From the NCBI GenBank assembly GCA_900550465.1, contig URSC01000010.1, forward strand, positions 1 to 64,000: 64,000 nt of DNA, read 5' to 3'. The notes under the pieces were generated by a model. It was given only the letters and a program-made list of their open reading frames with translations. It searched no databases and was not told where the DNA came from. Of this stretch, positions 1 through 7,612 are shown in pieces (the stretch's first letter is position 1; every line of letters starts with the position of its first letter). A program made the translations under genes and the position numbers. This stretch comes from an uncultured Alistipes sp. (GTDB lineage: Bacteria; Bacteroidota; Bacteroidia; Bacteroidales; UBA932).

Positions 1-28
1 TGAGCCAGGATCAAACTCTTCATTGTAT
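1..28 (-). rRNA. rrs: 16S ribosomal RNA, 5' end only
   Basis: Read on the minus strand, the first bases contain AGAGTTTGATCCTGGCTCA, the nearly universal 5' end of bacterial 16S rRNA (the 27F primer site). Only the first two dozen or so bases lie in the window; the gene continues off the left edge. The exact mature 5' end near base 28 is set by analogy with E. coli, where a short segment precedes this motif. Transcription runs leftwards, away from the RNase G gene. Confidence 0.95.
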
Positions 29-208
29 ATGTTTTTATCTCTAAGCTTGTCCTGAACTGTTTAATTTCAAAGAAACTAACGCTACTCTTTTCTTGGTACT
101 TTGCTTGTACTTGTTCTTCAATATTTCAATCAACTTTTGGGCTTCCGCGTCACACTCTCAATCTCTCTTCACTCATTCTTCATCGTGTTTCCTTTTCGAA
201 AGCGGGTG
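29..208 (-). other. rRNA operon leader region
   Basis: These 180 bases separate the 16S start from its proposed promoter. They are AT-rich and hold no convincing gene; a 63-codon frame at 93-284 is low-complexity and is rejected. The stretch probably encodes the pre-rRNA leader that is removed by processing. Confidence 0.6.
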
Positions 209-240
209 CAAAGATATGGCGACTTTTTTTATCCTCCAAA
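209..240 (-). promoter_or_regulatory. rRNA operon promoter
   Basis: On the minus strand TTTG (237-240) is followed after exactly 20 bases by TATCTTTG (209-216). This matches the Bacteroidota primary sigma consensus TTTG, 19-21 bases, TAnnTTTG. Homopolymeric A/T tracts lie just upstream (bases 240-290), as is common for strong rRNA promoters. It drives the 16S gene at the left edge, with a leader of roughly 170 bases. Confidence 0.75.
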
Positions 241-296
241 TTTTTTTGCAACTTTTTTTTAAAAATTTTTTAATAAAATTTTAAAGTAGTTGATTA

Positions 297-1850
297 TCAG
301 GACAATTTCTCTCCATCTTTTTTTGCCCACTCAAAATCCAGAATAGCCATATTCTCGGAAGCCGACACAGCAATGGCTACTCCATACTTCTTCCTCCACC
401 TTTTTACGATAGAACTGAACATTCCCTTTGTGAGGTAAGCCTCCACCAGAGGATTCACTGTAAGGTGGAATGATTTTACCCCCTTCTCCTTTACATAAAA
501 GGCGAGCTGCCTTTCGATGTTCTCATCTATAAGTATACTGGACGTTATCTTCCCGGTACCGCCGCAGGCCGGGCACGTCTCGGTAGTCTCTATCTCTGTC
601 GCAGGGCGCACCCTTTGACGTGTAATCTGCATCAGACCGAATTTGGTAAGAGGCAGAATATTGTGCTTGGCCCTGTCCGAAGCCATCAAGTCCTGCATCT
701 TCTTATGCAGGGCATTCTTATGCTCGCCCAGGTCCATATCTATGAAGTCCACTATTATAATACCGCCCATGTCCCGGAGCTTGAGCTGACGGGCAATCTC
801 CTCGGCAGCCACACAGTTGACATCAAACGCATTCTGTTCCTGGTCCTTGCCTGTCTTGACACGTGTACCGCTGTTAACATCCACGACATGCATCGCCTCA
901 GTATGCTCTATCACCAGATAGGCACCCTGACGCATAGGTACGACCTTTCCGAATGAGGACTTTATCTGCCTGGTGACATCAAAATGGTCCATGATGGGCT
1001 CATGTCCCTTATACAGCTTTACTATCTTCTCATGGTCCGGAAGTATAGTGGATATATACTCCCGCACTTCATGGTAGACAGTCTCATCATTTACATAGAT
1101 ATTCGTAAATGTATCATTTAACAGATCCCTGAGGATCGTGGTAGTCTTACTGTTCTCCTTAAAGAGCAGCTGAGGCATCTTCCGTGTAGCCATCCTGGCC
1201 CAGGAATCCTCCCATTTGCGGACCAGAAGACGCAGTTCGGCATCCAGGACTGCCGCATTCTTTCCCTCGGCCGCCGTACGTATTATAGCACCGTAGTTTG
1301 TCGGCAGTATGCTGTACAGCAGGCGCTCCAGGCGCTTTTTCTCCTCCTTGGAGGAGATCTTCTGCGATACGCTTATCTTGTCTCCGAAGGGAAGCAGGAC
1401 TATGTTGCGTCCCGCTATCGAGATCTCACCGGTAAGGCGCGAGCCCTTGGTAGAAATAGGCTCCTTGACGATCTGGACTATGATAGGCTGCCCTGGCTTG
1501 AGCACGTTCTCTATCTTTCCCTCCTTCTCCAGAATGGAATTGATATTCACTGAAGAATAAAATTGCTTGAAATCCCTGTTGGGATTGATCTGCTTGACAA
1601 AGTAGTCGAATGCTTTAAAATTCAGGCCGAGATCCAGATAATGGACGAAAGCGTCTTTCTTGTCTCCTATGTCCACGAAAGCCGCATTCAGAGTCGGAAT
1701 GAGTTTCTTTACCTTTCCCAGATAAACGTCCCTCAGCGAAAACGCCCTCTCAGTATTATCTTCCTTATTGAGCTCCACCAGGCGGTGGTCTTCAAGAAGG
1801 GCAATTACTGTCTCCTTTAATCTTACATCTATTATCAGGTTTCTATCCAT
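297..1850 (-). CDS. rng: Ribonuclease E/G family endoribonuclease
   Basis: This 517-residue protein belongs to the RNase E/G family, single-strand endonucleases that mature rRNA and start mRNA decay. An S1-like RNA-binding region lies near residues 37-130. The catalytic core shows the acidic pair in VVDVNSGTRV and IIIVDFIDMD, which bind Mg2+. A CPACGGTG motif near residue 440 corresponds to the zinc-link cysteines. There is no long C-terminal scaffold, so the length fits RNase G rather than E. coli RNase E. The gene lies directly downstream of the HU/basic-peptide pair, and a terminator hairpin sits just before its start codon. Confidence 0.93.
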   Translation of the reverse strand: MDRNLIIDVRLKETVIALLEDHRLVELNKEDNTERAFSLRDVYLGKVKKLIPTLNAAFVDIGDKKDAFVHYLDLGLNFKAFDYFVKQINPNRDFKQFYSSVNINSILEKEGKIENVLKPGQPIIVQIVKEPISTKGSRLTGEISIAGRNIVLLPFGDKISVSQKISSKEEKKRLERLLYSILPTNYGAIIRTAAEGKNAAVLDAELRLLVRKWEDSWARMATRKMPQLLFKENSKTTTILRDLLNDTFTNIYVNDETVYHEVREYISTILPDHEKIVKLYKGHEPIMDHFDVTRQIKSSFGKVVPMRQGAYLVIEHTEAMHVVDVNSGTRVKTGKDQEQNAFDVNCVAAEEIARQLKLRDMGGIIIVDFIDMDLGEHKNALHKKMQDLMASDRAKHNILPLTKFGLMQITRQRVRPATEIETTETCPACGGTGKITSSILIDENIERQLAFYVKEKGVKSFHLTVNPLVEAYLTKGMFSSIVKRWRKKYGVAIAVSASENMAILDFEWAKKDGEKLS

Positions 1851-1858
1851 CGCATTTT

Positions 1859-1896
1859 AAAAAAAAATCTAAAGCGGCTCTTCGACGCTTTAGATT
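1859..1896 (-). terminator. Intrinsic terminator after the 29-residue gene
   Basis: An 11-bp perfect inverted repeat (1866-1876 with 1886-1896, 9-base loop) is followed on the minus strand by a run of nine T (1859-1867). It lies between the short basic gene and rng, and the T run ends only eight bases before the rng start codon. Confidence 0.8.
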
Positions 1897-1916
1897 CAAG
1901 TAGCTGAAAATGGCCG

Positions 1917-2006
1917 CTATCTCTTCTTATGTCTGTTCTTGCGCAGGCGTTTCTTACGCTTGTGCGTAGCCATTTTATGTCTTTTTCTCTTTTTTCCGCT
2001 AGGCAT
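1917..2006 (-). CDS. 29-residue basic ribosomal-type peptide (AURKAIP1/COX24-like)
   Basis: This very short gene starts at ATG 2006 and ends in TAG at 1917-1919. Its product is extremely basic: it begins MPSGKKRKRHKMATHKRKKR and ends RKNRHKKR, almost all Lys, Arg and His. Peptides of this type sit beside HU genes in many Bacteroidota and are annotated as AURKAIP1/COX24-domain proteins. They are related to mitochondrial mS38, and a small protein of this kind has been reported in Bacteroidota ribosomes; from memory I cannot fix its official name. It lies 8 bases after HU and is probably co-transcribed with it. Confidence 0.85.
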   Translation of the reverse strand: MPSGKKRKRHKMATHKRKKRLRKNRHKKR

Positions 2007-2014
2007 AGCTCTAA

Positions 2015-2302
2015 TTATTTATTAATGTTGGTCTTAACTAAGTTCAGGAATGTTTTGGAAGGCTTGAAGGCAGGGATATAGTGCTCAGGTATCACGATAG
2101 TCTTCTGCTTCGAGATATTGCGGGCGGTCTTCTGAGCGCGCTTCTTAGCTGTAAAGCTGCCGAAACCGCGGAGATACACGCTGTTATCCTTTGAAACAGA
2201 ATCCTTGACTGTCTCCATAAAAGCTTCTACGACCTTCTGTACGTTGAGTTTTTCAAGTCCTGTAGCCTTGGCTACCTCATTTACGATATCAGCTTTTGTC
2301 AT
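2015..2302 (-). CDS. hup: HU family DNA-binding protein
   Basis: This 95-residue histone-like protein bends and compacts DNA as a dimer. The N-terminal helices (MTKADIVNEVAKATGL) and the signature GFGSFTAKKRAQKTARN are typical of HU/IHF. The intercalating arm reads IVIPEHYIPAFKPS; HU usually has IPA followed by FKPGK, so PSK here is slightly unusual. Its own promoter is visible upstream (2354-2384), and the 29-residue basic gene follows on the same transcript. Confidence 0.95.
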   Translation of the reverse strand: MTKADIVNEVAKATGLEKLNVQKVVEAFMETVKDSVSKDNSVYLRGFGSFTAKKRAQKTARNISKQKTIVIPEHYIPAFKPSKTFLNLVKTNINK

Positions 2303-2353
2303 TTCTGTAATATATTAATGTTACTAATAATCACTTGCGCAAAATTCAGAGTG

Positions 2354-2384
2354 CAAAAGTATTCTTATTTTCGACATTTACAAA
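2354..2384 (-). promoter_or_regulatory. HU gene promoter
   Basis: On the minus strand TTTG (2381-2384), a 19-base spacer and TACTTTTG (2354-2361) match the Bacteroidota promoter consensus. The expected RNA start lies about 45 bases before the HU start codon. Confidence 0.7.
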
Positions 2385-2412
2385 ATATTATTGCACTTTT
2401 TTACATATTTTT

Positions 2413-2444
2413 TTTGGCACAATCATTGACTATAACTACTTCTG
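2413..2444 (+). promoter_or_regulatory. lon promoter
   Basis: TTTG (2413-2416), a 20-base spacer and TACTTCTG (2437-2444) match TTTG-N20-TAnnTTTG with one mismatch. The predicted leader is about 80 bases. No separate heat-shock operator is recognisable. Confidence 0.5.
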
Positions 2445-2533
2445 CCGGACGCAAACGGCCCGAACAGCCGTATCCTGCCAAAATGGCATAACCATACTGC
2501 GCCCGGCTGACACAAATAGAAGGAAAGACAATT

Positions 2534-4939
2534 ATGAAGCAGACAATAGAAGAATTATTCAGCCCCGCATCCGGAGAAGTGAATATAGTCCCGGTAGTCA
2601 GCATCGACACTGTGCAGAAACTGAACGAGAGCGAGCTTCCGGACATCCTGCCGGTACTTGCCCTCCGCAACGCCGTCCTTTTCCCCTCCACGGTCACACC
2701 TATTTCCATCGGAAGGGAAAAATCCATCAAGCTGGTCAGGGACGTATACAAGACCAGCAAGATACTGGCAGCCATCTCACAGCGGGACATCAACGTGGAG
2801 GATCCCTCGCTGATAGACCTATATAATATAGGTACGCTGGCACGCATCATCAAGATCATTGAGATGCCGGACGGCACCATAACGGCCATACTCCAGGGCC
2901 TGAAGCGCCTGCGTCCCATAGAGCAGACCGCCTCTGAGCCCTATATGTTCGCCAGAATCAAATACCTGGAGGACACCATGCCCAAGAAGAACGACAAGGA
3001 GATGAGCTCCCTGACTGGCTCCGTCAAGGACCTGGCCCTGCACATCATCAAGCTCTCCCCTCATCTGCCTACAGAAGCCTCGTTCGCCATCAAGAACATC
3101 GAGGGCGACGAGTTTCTGATCAACTTCATCGCCTCCAGCATCGAGTTCGAGGACCCCATGGAGAAGATCAAGCTGCTCGAGGAAGGCAATCTCAAAATCA
3201 GGGCTATGAAGCTGGTGGAGATGCTGAACCGCCAGATCGAGATCCTCAAGCTGAAGGACGACATACAGCGCAAGGTCCGTACCGAGATGGACCAGCAGCA
3301 GAGAGAGTACTACCTGAACAATCAGCTCCGTACCATCCAGGAAGAGCTCGGCATGGACGAGGCCCAGGATATCGACGAGCTGCGCCAGAAGGCCAAGAAG
3401 AAAAATTGGCCCGAATCCGTGGCCAAGACCTTCGAGAGCGAGGTCCGCAAGCTCGAGCGCTCCAATCCCAACTCCCCCGACTACAATATCCAGTACCAGT
3501 ACATCCAGTTCATCCTGGACCTGCCCTGGGGAGATATGACCAAGGACAATCTGGACCTCAAGCACGCCCAGAAAGTCCTGGACAAGGACCACTTCGGATT
3601 AGAGACAGTAAAGGAGAGAATCATCGAGTACCTCGCGGTACTGAAGCTCAAGGGCGACATGAAGTCCCCCATCATCTGCCTATACGGCCCTCCGGGAGTC
3701 GGTAAGACCTCCCTGGGCAAATCCATAGCCAAGGCCTTGGGCCGCAAGTACCAGCGCATATCCCTCGGCGGACTGCATGACGAGTCGGAGATAAGGGGTC
3801 ACCGCAGGACCTACATCGGAGCAATGCCCGGACGTATCCTCCAGAGCATCAACCGCGCCGGCAGCTCCAACCCGGTAATCGTCCTCGACGAGATAGACAA
3901 GGTCAGCCAGGACTACAAGGGAGACCCCTCCTACGCCCTGCTGGAAGTGCTCGACCCCGAGCAGAACAACGCCTTCCACGACAACTACCTCGACATCGAC
4001 TACGACCTCTCGAAGGTGCTCTTCATCACAACGGCCAACAACATCAGCACCATCCACCCCGCCCTGCGCGACCGTATGGAGATGATATCCGTATCCGGAT
4101 ACCTGGCCGAGGAGAAAGTAAGCATCGCCCAGGGCTACCTGATACCCAAGCAGCTCGAGGCCCACGGCCTGAAGAAGAGCCAAGTACGCTTCCTCAAGGG
4201 CTCTATTGAGAAGATCATCGACGAGTACACCCGCGAGTCCGGAGTCAGGGGACTGGACCGGCAGATAGCCAAGATAGCCCGTATCTCCGCCCGCAAGATA
4301 GCCACCGGCGAGACCGCGAAGGTCAGCGTCACCCCCGAGGTCGTCTCGGAGTTCCTCGGCCTTCCGACCAACTTCCACGACCTTCAGAAGGGCAATGAGG
4401 CCCCCGGCGTGGTCACAGGCCTGGCCTGGACGGAAAACGGCGGTGAAATCCTCTTCATAGAGTGCTCCGTAAGCGAGGGCAAGGGCGTCCTCTCCTCTAC
4501 CGGCAACCTCGGAGACGTGATGAAGGAATCGGCGACCATCGCCTTCCAGTACCTCAAGGCCCATCCGGACCTGATCGGACTGACCACCGAGGAGATAATG
4601 AAGCACGACATCCACATCCACGTCCCGGAAGGAGCAATCCCCAAGGACGGTCCCTCGGCGGGCATCACCATGGTAAGCGCCATGGCCTCCGCACTGTCGG
4701 GTAAAATGGTCCGCAGCGGCATCGCCATGACAGGCGAGATGACCCTCCGCGGCAAGGTCCTGCCGGTCGGCGGCATCAAGGAGAAAATCCTCGCTGCCAA
4801 GCGGGCGGGCATCCACACCATCATCCTCTCCAGGCAGAACGAGAAGGATATCAAGGACATCAAGCCCATCTACATCGAAGGCCTGGACTTCGTCTACGTG
4901 GACAATATCTCCGAGGTTCTGAAATACATATTCAGCTAA
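2534..4939 (+). CDS. lon: ATP-dependent protease La (Lon)
   Basis: An 801-residue cytoplasmic AAA+ serine protease that degrades misfolded and regulatory proteins. The N-terminal substrate-binding LON domain covers roughly residues 38-240. A coiled region follows, then the AAA+ module with Walker A GPPGVGKT at residues 385-392 and Walker B VIVLDEIDK. The C-terminal protease has the catalytic Ser in PKDGPSAGIT (about residue 708) and the partner Lys in GGIKEK (about 749-751). The length is normal for LonA. ung follows after five bases, so the two are probably co-transcribed. Confidence 0.98.
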   Translation: MKQTIEELFSPASGEVNIVPVVSIDTVQKLNESELPDILPVLALRNAVLFPSTVTPISIGREKSIKLVRDVYKTSKILAAISQRDINVEDPSLIDLYNIGTLARIIKIIEMPDGTITAILQGLKRLRPIEQTASEPYMFARIKYLEDTMPKKNDKEMSSLTGSVKDLALHIIKLSPHLPTEASFAIKNIEGDEFLINFIASSIEFEDPMEKIKLLEEGNLKIRAMKLVEMLNRQIEILKLKDDIQRKVRTEMDQQQREYYLNNQLRTIQEELGMDEAQDIDELRQKAKKKNWPESVAKTFESEVRKLERSNPNSPDYNIQYQYIQFILDLPWGDMTKDNLDLKHAQKVLDKDHFGLETVKERIIEYLAVLKLKGDMKSPIICLYGPPGVGKTSLGKSIAKALGRKYQRISLGGLHDESEIRGHRRTYIGAMPGRILQSINRAGSSNPVIVLDEIDKVSQDYKGDPSYALLEVLDPEQNNAFHDNYLDIDYDLSKVLFITTANNISTIHPALRDRMEMISVSGYLAEEKVSIAQGYLIPKQLEAHGLKKSQVRFLKGSIEKIIDEYTRESGVRGLDRQIAKIARISARKIATGETAKVSVTPEVVSEFLGLPTNFHDLQKGNEAPGVVTGLAWTENGGEILFIECSVSEGKGVLSSTGNLGDVMKESATIAFQYLKAHPDLIGLTTEEIMKHDIHIHVPEGAIPKDGPSAGITMVSAMASALSGKMVRSGIAMTGEMTLRGKVLPVGGIKEKILAAKRAGIHTIILSRQNEKDIKDIKPIYIEGLDFVYVDNISEVLKYIFS

Positions 4940-4944
4940 GGACC

Positions 4945-5607
4945 ATGGAAGTCAGGATAGAAGAATCGTGGAAAGCGGTGCTCCGGGAAGAGTTCGACAA
5001 GGAATATTTCGCCCGGATCGCCGCTTTCCTGCATCAGGAGAAAAGGGAAGGCAAGACAATCTATCCTCCCGGACCTCTCATTTTCAACGCATTCCAGCTT
5101 ACACCCTTCGACAGGGTAAAAGTAGTGATACTGGGTCAGGACCCCTATCATGGTCCCGGCCAGGCTCACGGCCTGTCATTCTCCGTTCAGGACGGAGTGG
5201 CGCTGCCGCCCTCCCTCCAGAACATCTACAAGGAGATAGCCTCCGATACCGGCTGCATTCCCCCGCCCAGCGGCAACCTCGAGCGATGGGCCCGCCAAGG
5301 CGTATTTCTCCTCAATTCTGTCCTGACCGTCAGGGCCGGTTCCCCCACCTCCCACAGCGGAATAGGCTGGCAGACTTTCACCGACGCGGTCATCAAGACA
5401 ATATCCGACCGCAAGGAGTGCGTTGTCTTCATGCTCTGGGGCAATTATGCCCGCAGCAAGAAACCGCTGATAGACAGCAACAAGCATTTAATCCTGGAAG
5501 CCGCCCATCCCTCTCCCCTGGCCCGCGGAGCCTTCTTCGGCTGCCCACACTTTTCCAAAGCCAACAATTTCCTCATAGCCTCCGGACAGACTCCCATTGC
5601 CTGGTAG
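4945..5607 (+). CDS. ung: Uracil-DNA glycosylase (family 1)
   Basis: A 220-residue base-excision repair enzyme that removes uracil from DNA. The water-activating motif GQDPYHG lies at residues 64-70 (Asp66), followed by GQAHGLSFSV. The minor-groove loop HPSPLA and the downstream GCPHFSKAN are intact. The start is five bases after lon. Size and all motifs are normal for the family. Confidence 0.97.
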   Translation: MEVRIEESWKAVLREEFDKEYFARIAAFLHQEKREGKTIYPPGPLIFNAFQLTPFDRVKVVILGQDPYHGPGQAHGLSFSVQDGVALPPSLQNIYKEIASDTGCIPPPSGNLERWARQGVFLLNSVLTVRAGSPTSHSGIGWQTFTDAVIKTISDRKECVVFMLWGNYARSKKPLIDSNKHLILEAAHPSPLARGAFFGCPHFSKANNFLIASGQTPIAW

Positions 5608-5653
5608 GCTATTTTTTCCTATTTTTGACGGATTTTTAAAACAGACTCTGAAT

Positions 5654-6991
5654 ATGAATATAGCTGTAGTCGGCAGCGGATACGTAGGACTGGTATCCGG
5701 CACATGTTTCGCGGAAATGGGCGCAAACGTATGGTGTGTGGATGTGGATTCCCGGAAAATAGAGAATCTCCGGAAAGGTATCCTGCCCATCTACGAGGAC
5801 GGCCTGCAGGATCTGCTGGACAAGAACGTGGCGGACGGCAGGCTGCATTTCGCGACATCGCTCCGGGAGTGCATCGACATGGTGGAGATAGTTTTCATCG
5901 CAGTAGGGACTCCTCCCAATGAGGACGGCTCGGCAGATGTGTCCCACGTAATGGATGTTGCGGAGGAATTCGGAAGGTGCATCTCCAGATACACTCTGCT
6001 GGTCATGAAAAGCACAGTACCGGTAGGCACATGCTTCAAAGTCCGGGACGCAGTCCGCAGGGAACTGGAGTCCAGGGGCGCCGACATCCCCTTCGACATA
6101 GCCTCCAATCCTGAGTTTCTCAAGGAAGGCGTGGCCATCAAGGATTTCATGACACCGGACAGAGTCGTCATAGGCATTGAGAGCGACCGCGCCAAATCCC
6201 TGATATCCTCTCTCTACCAGCCCTTCCTGCTCAACAACTACCGGGTGATATTCATGGACATACTGTCAGCCGAGATGACCAAATACGCTTCCAACGCGAT
6301 GCTGGCCACCAGAATCAGTTTCATGAATGAGCTGGCCCGCCTCTGCGAACTGACCGGCGCCGATGTAAGCAAGGTGCGCACCGGTATGGCGGCGGACAGC
6401 CGGATAGGCTCCAAGTTCCTGTATCCCGGGTGCGGATACGGCGGATCATGCTTCCCCAAGGACGTAAAGGCCCTCGTCGGCACAGCGGCCGCCTACGGCT
6501 ACAGGATGAAAATCATCAGTGCGGTGGAAGAGGTCAATATCGAACAGAAGAGAGTCGTATTCGAAAAGCTCAAGGAGGCGTTCAACGGTTCTCTGGAAGG
6601 CAGGAGCATCGCCCTGTGGGGCCTGGCCTTCAAGCCCAGTACCGACGACATGAGGGAGGCGCCGTCCATAGTCACCGTATCCCTGCTCAGAGAGGCCGGG
6701 GCCAGAATCAGGGTATTCGACCCGGCGGCAATGCAGACGGCCGGGAATATATTCGGAGATACCGTCACCTATTGCAGCGATATGTACGATGCTGCCACGG
6801 GGGCTGATGCAGCAGCACTCCTGACCGAGTGGAAACAGTTCCGGATACCGGACTGGAACAGGCTGAGAACCATCATGAAAGGCCACGTCCTGGTAGACGG
6901 AAGGAATATCTACAATCCGGAAGAACCGATGTCCGCCGGATTTGACTACTACTGCATAGGCAGCTCTCATGAAAGTATGAGCAGACGGTAG
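5654..6991 (+). CDS. ugd: UDP-glucose 6-dehydrogenase
   Basis: This 445-residue NAD-dependent enzyme oxidises UDP-glucose to UDP-glucuronate for surface polysaccharides. An N-terminal Rossmann motif (MNIAVVGSGYVGL), the central dimerisation helices and the catalytic Cys266 in GYGGSCFPKD are all present. The frame is open upstream to 5597, but ATG 5654 is chosen because the Rossmann strand begins right there. Its 3' end overlaps the convergent LysE gene by 25 bases. The closely related UDP-ManNAc dehydrogenases are a less likely alternative. Confidence 0.93.
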   Translation: MNIAVVGSGYVGLVSGTCFAEMGANVWCVDVDSRKIENLRKGILPIYEDGLQDLLDKNVADGRLHFATSLRECIDMVEIVFIAVGTPPNEDGSADVSHVMDVAEEFGRCISRYTLLVMKSTVPVGTCFKVRDAVRRELESRGADIPFDIASNPEFLKEGVAIKDFMTPDRVVIGIESDRAKSLISSLYQPFLLNNYRVIFMDILSAEMTKYASNAMLATRISFMNELARLCELTGADVSKVRTGMAADSRIGSKFLYPGCGYGGSCFPKDVKALVGTAAAYGYRMKIISAVEEVNIEQKRVVFEKLKEAFNGSLEGRSIALWGLAFKPSTDDMREAPSIVTVSLLREAGARIRVFDPAAMQTAGNIFGDTVTYCSDMYDAATGADAAALLTEWKQFRIPDWNRLRTIMKGHVLVDGRNIYNPEEPMSAGFDYYCIGSSHESMSRR

Positions 6992-7608
6992 AGTCCCTCG
7001 AAAAGGGAAATCAGGCCCAGGACCATAATAACGACACCGGCCACACGGTTGATCATGATCAGCTGACGCAGACGCAGCTTGTTCCTGAACAGGTTGATGG
7101 ACGTAGACAGTACATGCCACCACAGGGTGGCACCCGCGAACACTCCCGCCAGAGTAACGGCAATCCTTTCCAGGGGTTCCGCCTCGGAACGGCTGATGCC
7201 GATAAAAGCGAAGAGGCCGAGCATGAGGAAGAATGCTCCCGGATTGGTTATTGTCATCAGCACAGTAGAGAAGAAATCCTGCCAGTAATGCCGGTTACCG
7301 GACTTCACCCTGCGGATCTGCTTGACCGGATTGGTCATGAAGAGCTTTACTCCGAAAATCCCCACTATTATTCCTCCGGCGATCATCACCAGATACCGGT
7401 AGTCTGACAGGAGCTGCTGGACATAGGAGATACTGAGGAGGGCCACCGCCGCAAATATGGTGTCAGACAGCGCAGCTCCCAGACCGGTTATAAAACCGGA
7501 GTTCCGTCCCTTGCTGAGAGTCCTCTGGATGCACAGCACCCCTATCGGTCCCAGCGGTACCGACGCGAATAATCCGACGATGAGTCCCTTGATCAGTTCC
7601 AGCAGCAT
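6967..7608 (-). CDS. LysE/RhtB family exporter
   Basis: This 213-residue integral membrane protein has about six hydrophobic segments. It belongs to the LysE/RhtB superfamily of amino-acid and metabolite exporters, recognised from the N-terminal VGLFASVPLGPIGVLCIQ and the GLGAALSDTIFA segment. The substrate cannot be told from the sequence. It is the last gene of a coaD-thioredoxin-LysE run, four bases after the preceding stop. Its end overlaps ugd, which faces it. Confidence 0.88.
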   Translation of the reverse strand: MLLELIKGLIVGLFASVPLGPIGVLCIQRTLSKGRNSGFITGLGAALSDTIFAAVALLSISYVQQLLSDYRYLVMIAGGIIVGIFGVKLFMTNPVKQIRRVKSGNRHYWQDFFSTVLMTITNPGAFFLMLGLFAFIGISRSEAEPLERIAVTLAGVFAGATLWWHVLSTSINLFRNKLRLRQLIMINRVAGVVIMVLGLISLFEGLYRLLILS

Positions 7609-7612
7609 AATA

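Noticed and set aside
93..284. 63-codon plus-strand frame upstream of rng
   Set aside because: Phe/Leu-rich low-complexity translation lying across the rRNA promoter and leader; no homology features.
2415..2431. Sigma-54-like TGGCAC-N5-TTGA before lon
   Set aside because: The -12 half lacks the GC of TTGC, and the standard Bacteroidota promoter TTTG-N20-TACTTCTG over the same bases explains the start better.
3680..4816. 378-codon frame antisense to lon
   Set aside because: Shadow of the high-GC lon gene: G/D/V/L-rich, no domain, and it would require lon to be non-coding.
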